DNA of 64,000 nt. Source: Rotaria sp. Silwood1 (lineage: Eukaryota > Rotifera > Eurotatoria > Philodinida > Philodinidae). Below the pieces are notes generated by a model. That model worked only from the letters and a program-made list of their open reading frames with translations. It did not search any database and was not told the origin of the DNA. A program made the translations under genes and the position numbers. Below, in pieces: positions 47,641 through 59,677 of this stretch (positions are counted from its first letter, which is position 1; the number at the start of each line of letters is the position of its first letter). The stretch covers positions 190,618 to 254,617 of the forward strand of contig CAJNOP010000098.1 of assembly GCA_905250075.1 (NCBI GenBank), in the 5' to 3' direction.

Positions 47641-50511
47641 TGCTTTTTAGGTAATTTTTACCTTACACACGCGCGAAAATGAATAGATCTATTGTTATTA
47701 CCATGTATTTTTTTGGTAGATTTTTAACCTGAGATTTATCGTTAAATTCTGGATGTAATGAAAAACATATATATGAACAAAAAGTTATCAATTGAAATGA
47801 TTTCTTAGTACAATAATATTCGATGACATGATTCAGAGATGTACTTCACTCCGAAATATTTCGTATATTTGAACAAAGCTATAATTATGATGATTCATGG
47901 GCTTTATGATCTAGGACTATCTGAAGAACTTTTACATTCTATTCTCGATGAACTACATAGTTGAAGCGACAGTCCTGGTTGAAACTAGTCATTTGTGACG
48001 TATTGACTATTGGACGGGTAAATGATACACTAAGCTTTTGCCCAAAGAACATTTTAGAATAGATATTTTCTCGACAATGTTCGCCTAGTATATAAAATCT
48101 TCTATTTGAGTAACACACATCTATTGCTTGCAAGTGATTGACATAGTTGAATAGAGTTATTCTAAGGTTTATTCATTTTTACGAGGATTTGTTTCTTCAT
48201 AATAACGACAGAAGTTTTGCCTCATGGTTAGTGATAAATATGATAGGATAGATTGTTGTTACTATTCATCTATCATTTAATTAGTAATTATACTACAAAA
48301 TTCAGTTTTGATTCAAAGTGTTAACTATGGGTTGAATAGGATGCTTGTTAAGAACATTCAGTTCTTGAGTGATTGTTTAGTATTCAATGCTTGTCATGGC
48401 TAATTTCAAAGTAAGTATTAGATTGGAATACAAATCTTGCTTCGATTATTCAAATGATATGAGTTCAATGATGTGACGTGATGTTAAAAACTGGTCATTG
48501 AGTTTACAACGAACATGAACTCATTTTTAATAGACACCATATCGTCAAAAACTGTACGAGACTTTTTTCAAGTGACTTTAAGCATTTCATGCTCTCATTT
48601 TATTTCTTCATACATTTTTACCGATCATCTTATCTTCATAAAATTTTGATGTCATATGAATGCAGTCTGACCTTGAAAGGTGTTTGTGTCATTTTTACTC
48701 TTGAAAAGATTTTTCAGTATTTAAAAATTTTATCGAACACACACTCTAATTGAGCTGAAACTATTGTCATCTGATATTAAATGCTTCAAAACCAATATTT
48801 TCATCCAGAATAACAAATATTTATTATATTGCTAATCCATGGTGAAGGTTTCATTAGTAGCTAGTCTGCTTATTGTTAATTGCTTATTTTAGCCTTTTGT
48901 CTTTCTTTTTCTCTGCCATAAGTATTCATACTTTTTACTTTTAAAGGTTCTTGTTTTTTTTTATATTTAATCATCAGTTTTATTTATTTTAATATTCTTA
49001 ATAAATAGTTTATATGAAAATATGGAAAAAATATATGAATTTATTGAGGTAATTGTTTTACAATTTAATAAAGAAGGTAAATGCTGCGAACTTTGCACGT
49101 CATGAGTTTCATCGATCTCACCAAGATTAGTATCATTGTATCTTACACCTGAGAAAAGAAGATTTCATGCTTTGTTTTATCTTATACTAATGGAAAGAGT
49201 ACGACAAAAGTTATGGATTTCTTTTCATTTTGCATATGTTGCAGCTGAAAAAATAAATAATTCGAAGTTTCTTGTCAGAAGATACAACACTTAGATACAT
49301 TTAATCCATTCCACGAATCACTTCTTCAAAACAAATGAATTCGGAAAAAACCGTTGCCCAAAATTGAAAATACTCTCTACACTAATCAATCTAATGGGCA
49401 GGGCGTACGAACCCTTTGGGAACCGTGAGCGTTTATATACTGTTTTAGAATTAAACTAAGAAAAAAGTCCTTAAATACACTAAAACTGTTTCTTTTTCAC
49501 TATGAAATTGTTTATTCCAATATATGCGGCACTAATATTGACGCTATAGAATAGTTTCGTATAATAAATACATAAATGTAGCCCAGTGTAGTACTTCATT
49601 AGTGATAGATCGTCCTACACTGACTTAGGAAACAATCAAAAATACTGCTAGACACTTTCCATATATTGTACCTAAGCAAACACACAGCAAGACTCTTCAG
49701 AAAGTGTGTGTTGTATGTGCATACAAGTGTCGAAGATTTAAAATGAGGACTGGTTCCCGCTATATATGTACAGTAGCTTTTTAGTACTAATTTCCATTCT
49801 CATATGTTATGAAGTTTGTTTATTATACTCCTTGGATGTATATTTCGTTTCTCTATTCCCAAAATAAACAGTGTCCCTATTTTGCATAAAATTCGAATGA
49901 AAAAATCCTGTTTAATAGCTTTCAACTAAAATTGGTTTTGTAAGCAAAACACTAGTTTTGTTCCTATGAAAAAATCGGTCTTTAAAGGATTAAAGAATTC
50001 AGATGCCGTGGCACCTCTGATCTGAAGATGCATCCTTCATTTCATAATTTTATAATTTAGGATGTACGAGACTTATGATTTTGATAAATGGATATTGAGA
50101 ATTAGTCAGTGACCATCGAATGTAATACAAAAAGAACTTATATACTACCCGTGTCCTGTACAAGCGATTCAAAGTTGTTTATTTCTGTTTGTGCTTTATA
50201 CGTGATCAATTTAATGATATAAAGAAATATACTGCAGAAAAAGACATAGACAATTGATATGGTGCGTAGCGACGACATCATGATTTTGTGTCAAAGACTT
50301 GAGCGATTGAAAACAGATCGATCTATCTCTTGAGAAACAGGCAAGTTCAATCTGTTATTTTCAATGTATGCTTTTCAGCAATCGATATCCTGTCAAAAAT
50401 CAAAATAAAAACGGACTATAATAGACAAATGCGCTTTGATCAAAATAATTGAAAAGCGGAATTTTTTATTTTGTAAATAATAGAAGCTTTTATTTCTTTA
50501 TTTTGTTTTAT
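47641..50511. other. Intergenic DNA, no supported gene
   Basis: Scattered fragments near 47780-48480 (GATTCAT, TTTGAAC, GTGATCGAT-like words) suggest decayed outlying satellite units. No exon is recognised, although the 3' end of the Cys-rich gene at 50.6 kb should extend into this side. Confidence 0.35.
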
Positions 50512-50611
50512 NNNNNNNNNNNNNNNNNNNNNNNNNNNNNNNNNNNNNNNNNNNNNNNNNNNNNNNNNNNNNNNNNNNNNNNNNNNNNNNNNNNNNNNNN
50601 NNNNNNNNNNN
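50512..50611. other. Assembly gap (100 N)
   Basis: Run of exactly 100 N, probably of unknown true size. It cuts a Cys-rich exon on the minus strand. Confidence 0.95.
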
Positions 50612-50696
50612 ATACATTTTTTGATGTCTGTACATGTTCCTCCACAGTCTGTATCGGCCTCACCTTCGTTCAGTATTCCATCAGTGCATGTGGATG
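50612..50696 (-). CDS. Gene B: Cys-rich module 3, cut by gap
   Basis: After a TTATTTAG acceptor the minus strand reads (A)STCTDGILNEGEADTDCG, GTCTDIKKC and then enters the gap. It is the first half of the same 53-residue module as the next two entries. The junction with the exon at 50744-50902 is in phase 1 and restores an Ala codon. The rest of the module, about 74 bp, must lie in the gap. Confidence 0.8.
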
Positions 50697-50743
50697 CTAA
50701 ATAACTAAGTTAGTAAAACTAGCATGAACTACAATGCACATAC

Positions 50744-50902
50744 CTTCGCATTTGTTAGTGATATCATTGCAGTTATCACTCACGCAATCAGATGATATGT
50801 GGCAGTGTTGACCAGTTGTACACTTGTTGATGTTCGTACATGTTCCTCCACAGTCGATATCAGCTTCGCCTTCATTTAGTTTTCCGTCGTTACATGTTGG
50901 TG
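50744..50902 (-). CDS. Gene B: Cys-rich 53-residue module 2
   Basis: A 159-bp exon between CTTTAG and GTATGT, phase 1 at both ends. It encodes PTCNDGKLNEGEADIDCGGT, CTNINKCTTGQHCHISSDCV and SDNCNDITNKCE. Nine cysteines in the arrangement C..DG.LNEGEAD.DCGG.C....KC..G.HC..SSDC.SDNC......C are visible. This is the widespread eukaryotic DG..NG.E.D.DCGG extracellular repeat, usually found in tandem in secreted or surface proteins; it is probably disulfide-bonded. Its partner exons lie on either side. Confidence 0.85.
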
Positions 50903-50935
50903 CTAAAGCAAGTTGGGTATAATTCAAGGAGTGTA

Positions 50936-51117
50936 GTGGAATCCTGGAATCCTGGAATTCAGAGGAATTTTAGGAAACCCGAGGGAATCTTAGGGAATCC
51001 AAGGGAATCAAAAGGAATTCAAGAGAATCTGAGGAAATCTGAGGGAATCCGAGGGAATCCAAGGCAATCTGAGAGAATCCGAGGGAATCCAAAGGAATCC
51101 AAGGGAATCTGATAGAA
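50936..51117. repeat. GGAATCC minisatellite, ~9-10-bp unit
   Basis: Units such as GGAATCCGAGG, GGAATCCAAGG and GGAATCTGAG are repeated about 18 times in the intron between Cys-rich modules 1 and 2. The array stops exactly where Helitron 3 begins and resumes beyond it at 52440. Confidence 0.8.
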
Positions 51118-51739
51118 TCTATATATTTAATGTTCAGTGTCTGTCTGTGCCGGATTAAAGGTTAAAAGCTAAGGATCAAGCGTTAATGGTCATATAATGC
51201 TATAAGGGGAAGAAGCCAAGGGCTACAATACCAAAGATCCTGATGGGCTATTATATGAAGGTACCCGTAGGTCCTCATGGTTCATGATATGGAGGTACGC
51301 ATCGATCCTCAAGGATTATTATATGGAGGCGCCCATAGGTACTTATGGGCTATCCTACAGAGGTATCCATAGATTCTCAAGGGCTATCCAATGAAGGTAT
51401 CTATTGGTCCTTAAAGACTATTGTGTGAGGGGTACCTATAGGCTCTCAAGGACTATTATATGAGGGCACCCATTGGTCCTGAAGGGGCGTCCTATAGGGT
51501 ACCCATAGGCTCTGAAGGGTGTAAGACAATAAAGGGATAAGGCTACAAGAAGTACAAGAGATATAAAGGCTACTTAGGCTATAAAAATATGTGCGGTGTA
51601 ACAGTATTAGGCTGTAAGACTTTGATCTGTACACATAATATCGCATATCTGTATGTCTATTATCTGATCAAAAGCTAAACACCTGAAGTCATATGTTAAA
51701 GAGGAAACGAAACGTACAGTATGCACAGGTTCTCGCTAG
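51118..51739 (+). mobile_element. Non-autonomous Helitron, copy 3 (622 bp), in an intron
   Basis: Plus-strand copy of the same family: it starts TCTATATATTTAATGTTCAG after host A (51117) and ends TTCTCGCTAG before host T (51740). The terminal hairpin is degraded (CGTAC-AGTAT-GCACAG). The internal array (51220-51520) has only about nine units, so it is half the size of the others. It lies between two exons of gene B on the opposite strand. Confidence 0.9.
51220..51525. repeat. 34-bp minisatellite inside Helitron 3, about nine units
   Basis: Inverted relative to copies 1 and 2: units such as CCCATAGGTACTTATGG and CTCAAGGGCTATCCTA. More diverged than in copies 1 and 2, with many KpnI centres lost. 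Confidence 0.85.
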
Positions 51740-52439
51740 TCCTATGCAGTCTTGAAGTCTTCAGTCCTTAAATTGATTACTTTGCAGAACGCTCCTTTAT
51801 GATACGTACCGAGTTAATGGAACACATCTAATAACATTTTTCATAGATACTTCATTCAGAAATATAGCTTTCAACCACTGCTAGACAACTTTATATGTTT
51901 TAGTCTTTGTTTTAGGTTTCGATTAGGCAACAGAAGATACAAAAGAATGTAGCTCATGAATAATAAAACCTTGGAAGTCTTTGAATATAAAAGTATTTTA
52001 AAAGTCTCAATAGTAAAATGGGGTCTGACGATTATTGTCACTCCTGCTTTGATAAAATTTCATATATATAAAAGCAATAAAAAAAAGTGTTGAAGATAAG
52101 TTCAGAAGTAAAGAGTTCGTCACTGATAATAAACAAATCTACGGTACATCCCACAAAAAAATTTTTAGTGAATGATGAAGAATCAAATTAAAAATTGATT
52201 ATAAAAGCACTATTATACTCTAATTTTTATCAGATTTTTCAGCCTTTAAAGACGGATTCCATTCGATTAAATCTTTCAAAATCTATTTCAATTGATCTAT
52301 AAAATTAAATCAATTATAATTATTATAAAAAATCGATTTGAATTAATTAAAGTTTTCTAACAAATAAAAGTAGATTAAAAAAAAACATTAAATAGGGTGG
52401 GTGTGGGTATGGGTGCAATAAGAAAGACTTACACCCTCA

Positions 52440-52585
52440 CCTAAGAGAATCCTATGGAATTCAAGGGAATCTTATGGAATCCAATGGAATCCAAGAGAAT
52501 CCGAGAGAATCCGACGGAATCCGAGGGAATTCAAGAAAGGGATGGCAATCCTGGAATTCAAGATTCCTGGATTCCGCTATTCATC
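52440..52585. repeat. GGAATCC minisatellite, distal part with hairpin end
   Basis: About 12 units of GGAATCC plus AAGG/GAGG, ending in an inverted repeat (GGGATGGCAATCCTGGAAT against ATTCCTGGATTCCG and CATCCC, about 52538-52588). The same AATCCTGGAATCCTGG wording opens the first part at 50939, so both parts probably belong to one inserted element. Confidence 0.7.
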
Positions 52586-52622
52586 CCTTGATATAACTTT
52601 ATCAGAAAAGTTTTGCACATAC

Positions 52623-52781
52623 CTTCACATTGATTAGTGATGCTATTGCAGTTGTCATTGATACAATCACTTGATACGCTACAATGCTTGCCTGCGTCAC
52701 ATTTTCTGACATGAGTGCATATTCCTCCACAATCTGTATCAGCCTCGCCTTGAGTCAGTATTCCATCAGTACATGTTTCTT
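52623..52781 (-). CDS. Gene B: Cys-rich 53-residue module 1
   Basis: A 159-bp exon between TTTCTAG and GTATGT, phase 1 at both ends, encoding EETCTDGILTQGEADTDCGG, ICTHVRKCDAGKHCSVSSDC and INDNCNSITNQCE. Length, phase and all cysteines match module 2, so the modules arose by duplication of a single exon. Modules 1, 2 and 3 can be spliced in that order on the minus strand. Whether they belong to the same gene as the exons at 59 kb is possible from strand and phase but not shown. Confidence 0.85.
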
Positions 52782-55454
52782 CTAGAAAAAGATATGTATT
52801 ACACTATCGGGAGCAAGTAATGAAATAGTATAATCGCTTAGCCCTGGACTGAGATAAGAAGAATGTGTTATAAATAGAATATTATGATAAACTGTGAAGT
52901 GTTGGGTTGCATGCACACATTTTTTTTATTATTTATTATTGCTGTCGCACTGTAAACATGTCTTGACAATAAAGTAATTCTGTTATAGTTGAAGTAACGA
53001 AAAACGTTTTCTTTTTCATCGAGTTGCATCTAAGTTTCAGATATATTACAATAATTGAAATAATTTTGCTTAAGCTGTGTATTTAGTGACGCTGATGTCA
53101 ACATGAAAGATGGTACTAAATAATTGAGTGATGGTTGTGGAAATCAGGAAGAAAACCGAAATCTGTACCGCACTTACTGAGCTCTTCATTGATTATGACC
53201 TATCTGATATCGGCAAAGACCAACATTTTAGGTAACTTTGGTGTTTCATATGTCGCGACCGAAATAAAATACGCATTTGAAACTTTTATTGAAACTGGTC
53301 ACGATAAATGTATGGTTGTTTTCTCTCGCATAGATTATTGTATCCTCAAGTTTTATGCATCATTTTGTAAAGGAGAAAATTCTGAATACAAAGGATCAAA
53401 TCAAAAGTATTTTTGTCATATTTAACATGAAAATTATTATCGGGCAATGTTTTTTCCTTCGGTCGCGATTTTATGGTCAAATCGGACTCTAGTCAAGAAT
53501 CATCTTTGGATGAATAATATGGTTTTCAGGCCAGGTTTTGTCTGAAATTCTGGGTTTGTTGGAGTTTTATTCATAAAATTTAGAAAACTCATCTAAGATG
53601 GTGTGTATGTTCACGGTAAAACCATCAATGACCTTCGAAAAATAGTGCAGTATAGGGATCATATTTGGATTAACAGTGGTACTGTATCCTTAGTTTACTT
53701 TGAAAAAGTAAAGTGAAGCAGGTCAACATTGTTCAAAATATCAAGTACTGTGAATAACAATATTCAAAATTTAATGTCGATTTTCTACTACAATCTCATA
53801 CTTCGACAATGATGAGCTGTGTGAAAATATTTTCAGAAGCATTTCGTAATTAAATAAGTGCAAGATTAAATAATATCACTAGCTTCACTACCGACGAATG
53901 GAGCCTTCTACTGTTTGTGAACTTTTTGGAGTCATACTTGTAATGATTTACGAGTTAACTGAGTGTAGTATATCTAACTTGTAAGGTTTATCTAATGATA
54001 GTACTTATACATTTCTGAAAGCTACCATGATATTATATCTGCGACTTTTCAAGGAATATTTAGAGGTGATATCTGTAATTTTTGAAGGTTACGTTGAAGG
54101 CAGAGTTATAAGTTTTTAAGAACATCCAGGGAGTCATATATGTAACTTTTGTAATGACTACTATCATAGAATGTCACCATTGACGAGCAGACTTTCGTCG
54201 GAAGACAAATTCTTGAAGAAATTTAATAGCAGACTATTCTTTGCAAAAAAAACTGTTGTATAGGAAATTCCTATCACCACCACAATCTCCCATAGACATT
54301 TCCTCGGTAGAACACTTTGTCGAAGGGAAGGATGTTCGTAGACAAAACGTTGCAATATGCTATAATACAGTATATATGTCCATCACTTATTCTAATTCAT
54401 CTCTAACTTTCAGTTATTTGGAGTTTTTAATTTATAATCATGCCTAAAAGTGATATTGATTTTGCTTATTTGAGAAAGCAAAATAGAAAAAACTTTTTTC
54501 TTGCGGCCTAGAGCGGTCTTGTGGCAATCTCTCTCTTAAAACATTTATTCTACCATAAATATTTCAGCTGTCCGATACTCATATACACCTCAATCATGCA
54601 TGAGATGTTTCGTTTATTTATGTGAACATAAATAAACATACAAGAACTGTACAAAACGCCGCAGGTTTTAAAGGACTATTTAGTCTAAGAAATTGTGATT
54701 TTTGAACTCGAAAATAGTTTTATTCCCATGACTTACATCTACTTATTTGTTATTGAGAATTGTAAGTGATAATTAATAAATAGGTTGAAAAAAAGTTTTT
54801 ATTCAGATGTTACCATACGCATAAGGAATCCTTTTAATATCACATAACAGTATAATGAGCAAAAAATATATACGCAAATCTTATTGAAAATTCTACGTTA
54901 GGCTTCTTAGTTTCTAGAAATCTGAACAGAACTTTTGGTTGAAGCTATTTATATATTATCAACTATAATACTTAACAACACGCAAGTATATGTTAATCAT
55001 AGAAATAAAACTACTTTCTAGTCTAAAATTACAGTTTTATAGCTTTTTGTAAAATTCTTGTGTTTTCTTTCATATGCACATGAAGAAGTGAAAGATGTCT
55101 CAGCATGTTAGAGATGTATATGAGGATCGAACAGTCAAATTTTCTAGAAAGAATAAGTATTTTAAGATTATATATGGTATAGTATGTGGCGCACTGTTTC
55201 ATAATACATTGATATTTTAACCTGACTAAACATTCGAGAGAAAAATAGGCATTCGAAGATGGTACTATGCAGAAATTTTCAGTTTAATATTTAATGCACA
55301 ATAAACCGTCGAAAACAAGTGGTTCGACAATTTGGGAACTTGGAAAACAGTCACTATGTGATTATTGTACAAGTAACAAATGAATCAATGAATATGTTGA
55401 CGTCACCTATGAGTCAATCTGCGTAAGGTACGATCGATTTCGCTCAGCCAGAGA

Positions 55455-55530
55455 TAGACATCGGCGTGACCAATATTTTTTGGTCACGATTACGTCACAG
55501 TCACGATCAGTTTGGTCACGGTAGTCTCTA
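55455..55530. mobile_element. GTCACG-family MITE relic
   Basis: TAGACATCGGCGTGACC at the left and GGTCACGGTAGTCTCTA at the right form imperfect inverted ends around a few GGTCACG units. Similar to the hAT-like MITE at 14862, but much shorter and without a visible target duplication. Confidence 0.5.
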
Positions 55531-56420
55531 TTGGTACGGCTATTTTCTTTTTCTCAAAATAGCATACCCTTCTCTCCCAATAGGAGGTCCCTATATTGGA
55601 AGACTTTCCATGATAGAAGACTCTCTTGGAGAAAATATGTGTGATACTTAATATAAGACCTCATTCAATTAATTAATTTTTCGAAAAATGACAACTTCAA
55701 TTACTGAATTTACGCCATAATATGCCTAGTTTTCAGAATTTTGAGCTGAAAATCTCAACCGAGTGTTTTCAACTTTTTATCTAGGTTTTTAAAATCCTAA
55801 AATTTCTTTCTCAATGCCTCGAAATCGCTTTGGCTTTCTGAAGAACCTTTTTAGTTAAAAACACTGTCAAAACAACACAGGCACATTAGAAGACCCCCTA
55901 GAAAACTTTTGCGGATGGACACAATAGAAAACCTTGGGACTTCTCATGCGGAGGAGCCAGAGGTAATATAAAAGATAAACGAATAAGATTACATATGAAA
56001 AAATTGATCAATTTATGTTTTTGAGAATAAATCTTAAAGTTCTTGAAACTTTATTTGGTCAAAGCCTGAATCGAAATGAACAAATTCAGAACAAATGGAA
56101 AAATGATCAACCATCAAGTAAGTCATCTGATAAAAGTCAAAAAAGTTGAACATATATGAAAATCACATTATTCTTGTTCAAGAAGAAGATAATATCTTTT
56201 AATGAAGCATTTTTTTCTAAAGTATTTTCATGCGAACTATTTAAAATATATTAATACTGAGTATATTTTTCTGGTATTATGATTGTATTGATTCTATTTC
56301 TTTGTTTTGTGTTAACACAATTAGAAAAGGATATTGATACATATTGAAAGAGTACTAAATATGATATTCAATTCTCTAATGAAGTTTGAAAACAACTGTC
56401 ATATAGCTACATTGAAAATT

Positions 56421-56525
56421 TATCGTGACTGGCTGTGGCCAGATTTTGGTCACGATCACGACTTTTTTTTCAAAAAATGGACACGATTGTGACTCACGGC
56501 AGTCACGGTGGTCACGTCGATATAT
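56421..56525. mobile_element. GTCACG-family repeat relic
   Basis: ATTTATCGTGACTGG at the left and GGTCACGTCGATATAT at the right surround GGTCACGATCACGA, a T8/A6 foldback and GTCACGGTGGTCACG. Third cluster of this word in the window; termini not convincing. Confidence 0.45.
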
Positions 56526-58005
56526 AGTTGGAGATCCCAAACATACATTCATACAGGCATGCAACTGGCTCGCAAGGTTCAAAATGTGGTGCATTATTTT
56601 CTCTATTTTTATGCAGAAAAAAAGCATAATGACAGAAAAGCTATGATACAATATACAGATACCAAACAAAAAAATTCGTCCCATATGATAAACATCCGCA
56701 ATTGCTTTTGAGTTTCCACTATTCACACTTTAGAGCATGCAACGAATACTACTTTTCGTACGTGTGTTTTACTCTTATTTGCATCTGTCATATCCGTACT
56801 CGAACCACAGGTTGTAATACTCTAATCTTAAACTTTTACTTATTCCATCGATAAGTCCTTAATCGGTGATGTTTTAAGTAAAGTTTTCAGCGATACTTCA
56901 CCTATTTATCCTAGAAAGGACATCTCTCATAAGTTCTAGATTTTTGCTCACATGGAAATGGCTGTTATATAGAATTTGTGAACTTATGATATTGTGTAAT
57001 GATTAATACAGGTCAAGAGAACGGACATTTATGAATATATGTAATGAAAAGCGTAATAGTAATAAAGCAGGGCTCTTACGCCATTACTGTAGTGATTAAG
57101 AGGCAGATATGGCTAATTCAAGAAGATTTGATTATTTGTGGTGTCTCTTGGTTAGGTCAATACAATTCAAATAGTGTGCTAAAGTTGTAGAAAAAAGTAA
57201 TGACCAAGTACCTGAAAAATTTTAAACAAAATCCTGATCCTTCCAAGGTTTCTTCAAGAAAGATCAAAATTTATGTTAGGGAGCTCACTGACGAATGATG
57301 ACAATAAATAAACACTTAAGTTCATAGAAGTATGTTTTTGACATTCTAAGAATTACATTTTTCTGTAGCCTGTAGCGTTCAAGCGAGCACTCGACGACAC
57401 ACTGATAACAGATACTAGTAGATGATCTATTCGATGGAAAATTTTTACCAGCTGATATACCTTATTTAAAAATACTGAGCTTAAAAGTGTGTTTTTTCAC
57501 AAATCAAATCATTTATAGAAAAATTGATATTATCAAAACAAAATTGAATAATTGTTTAGTAATTTAATTTATCGTAGTTCTTCTATTTCGTACAAACCTA
57601 ATAACTAGCACAGCAAATATAACATGAGAAGTAAATTGAATATGAAACCCATTATAAGCGTCTGTTTTGGACTAAAAATTATTGAAAGTGAAAAGCTGAT
57701 ATGGAATTATACTGATTAGGACATAGAAATGATTGATAAAGAGGTTCACTTGACTGCTATAACGGTCAAACGAATGAAAAATGACTCATGCTAGTATGTA
57801 TGCCGATTTAATCCAGTCCGACTGTTTATCACGATCAGAGCACCAGTAAGAAAAAACTTACTGATTCCAATTCTGCTACAAAGACCAGTAGCTTTTACAG
57901 TGCTTTATTGATGGCTTTTTTCTGAAACGGTTTCATTCGAAATCTTCTGCGTCACGCAGAAAAACTATTGAACACTTTATAAACTGAATATTTTATACTA
58001 TACTA

Positions 58006-58596
58006 TTGCCCATTTCAAAATAAAAGGCGGGTGGGTATTTTTTGAACAACTTTTGATAGGAAAATGGTAGAGAGCTGCGGTTTTCACTGTTGGAAAGAGC
58101 AGATAAAAACGCATCGAACCATATAAGACAATTACTTTTAACTTGAACTTTTGAAACCTTTTTCAATAGTTGAATAAAGAAATGCCTTAAAAACAGGTAT
58201 GATTTTTCCAGAAAAAAACGACAAAAATTCAAAAAACTGAGTTTTTTTGCAGAAATTGCTGGCAATGTGGACTAGAATTGTCGGATATAATGCCTAGAAC
58301 TTCGAAACCAGTAAAACTTTGTATCAAGCCATATCTATAAATTTGTAGCTCGTCAGCTGGCGATTCTAATCCACTCCTCAAAGTTTAATATTTGTTTTAT
58401 CTTCATAGAGTAACAGTCTACTCTTCCAAAATGACCATAAATCACTATTTATTTATGAAATAAATCCTAACAATTTTATATGAATCGATGCGCTGGATCA
58501 GCCTCTTTCCAACAGTGAAAACCACAGCTTTCTGTCTTGTTTTTATCAAAAGTTATTCAAAAAATACTCACCCGCCTTTTATTTTGAAATGGGCAA
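58006..58596. mobile_element. MITE with ~95-bp TIRs and TA flanks
   Basis: Left end TTGCCCATTTCAAAATAAAA and its exact inverse at the right end (to 58596) are each flanked by TA (58004-58005 and 58597-58598). Similarity continues through GGCGGGTGGGTATTTTTTGA, AACTTTTGAT, GAGCTGCGGTTTTCACTGTT and GGAAAGAG. The minus strand carries a 90-codon open frame made of TIR sequence, which is not a gene. Related copies are at 4697-4788 and at the window end. Confidence 0.85.
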
Positions 58597-59053
58597 TACA
58601 ACCTAAGCAGAGTGACAATGAGAATATATCATTTTACTACCCACTGTGTAAATATTGCTAAGACTTTAATGCCAATTTATCACAGGAAAGATTCACTAGT
58701 GATAAATTTTTACCGAAAAGGTTGCTCAATTTATGAATGACGATTTTTACTCAATCTGAAGTTCATCAAAATACTAGCAAGTCGAGAATGACATCTCATT
58801 CTATCTCACGAATGATTCTTGAATGATACATAGCTTACTATCAAGACATGTTTACTACGTTGAAATATATGTCTATTCCGATTTCTTGGCCTATGTCAAT
58901 ATTCTTTAAATATCAGATTCAATCATTGATCAATTTATAGATTTGAGTATTATGTCAGAATAGATGTATAGAGCACTCGTTTTTTAACTATTGATGCCAA
59001 TTTAAGTTCTCAAAACTGTAAATTCCAAAACCTATCAAACATAAAACTTCTAC

Positions 59054-59677
59054 CTTTTTCTCCATTAGAAGTATCGAGCAATGACAATGATGATGAATCA
59101 GTCATTGTTTCGCAACTGGTTAATGTAAGTGCACTGGACCATTCATCATCAAATTTAAATTGCAATGACAAACTTGAAAAATGTTTAGCAAGCTTGCTTT
59201 GAATCTTATTTAAAAACTTTTGTTTGCAGGACTTAGATACGCCACACTTAGTCGGATACTTTATACGAAATGTAATTTCCACAATTAAAGTGCCAGATTT
59301 CAACTGATCACATCTGGGTCTGAAACAGAATTACACAGATGTTGAAAATAAATGGATTATTAAAAGATCATGCAAAATGTAAACGAACATTTCACGTTTT
59401 TTCCTGTGAAGCGTACGACGACGACGACGTCGACCAGCACCAGCATATGTTGTATCACCGTAGATCACAATATTAATGACATGGATCGAGCCTGAATTGA
59501 TATTGTAGGCTGCTTCTAACTAGAATTTTTGTTCAATTTAATTAGTTAAGACATGCGTCATAAATTATTGAAATACGATTACTTGTCGAGCTATGTGATC
59601 AACATTGGTCACTACCGGCATGTGATTCTTATTTAGTATCCAGGTTGTGGCAAAACGTTGCGTTATTGCATCAGATT
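59054..59677 (-). CDS. Modular surface protein B: SEA-like region, paralogue of gene A (three exons)
   Basis: Exons 59677-59583 (95 bp), 59519-59389 (131 bp) and 59319-59054 (266 bp), introns of 63 and 69 bp, GT-AG. They read SDAITQRFATTWILN, VVTNVDHIARQ, LEAAYNINSGSIHVINI, AGAGRRRRRTLHRKKRE, then PRCDQLKSGTLIVEITFRIK, YPTKCGVSKSCKQKF and LTLTSCETM. Exon sizes, phases and key residues (ARQ|LEAAY, an Arg run, PRCDQL, YP.KCG.S.SCK, LT.C) match gene A at 34077-34709, so this is an inverted paralogue at roughly half amino-acid identity. The Arg5 and RKKRE sites are potential furin-type cleavage motifs. Neither a TM exon on the upstream side (>59.7 kb) nor the next downstream exon was found with certainty. 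No function can be assigned. Confidence 0.82.

Larger units (their letters stand above)
52790..58003. other. Inferred intron or intergenic DNA, no exon supported
   Basis: A 96-codon plus frame at 53135-53425 and other short frames have no motif. The only structured items noticed are the two GTCACG clusters listed separately. Confidence 0.35.

Noticed and set aside
52397-52417. GGGTGGGTGTGGGTATGGGTG as an internal telomere-like repeat
   Set aside because: Resembles TGTGGG-type telomeric DNA known from bdelloid rotifers, but it is only about 20 bp and irregular, so it is not evidence of a telomere or of the organism.
57993-58265. A 90-codon minus-strand protein
   Set aside because: Made of the terminal inverted repeat of a MITE; the opposite arm encodes nothing comparable.
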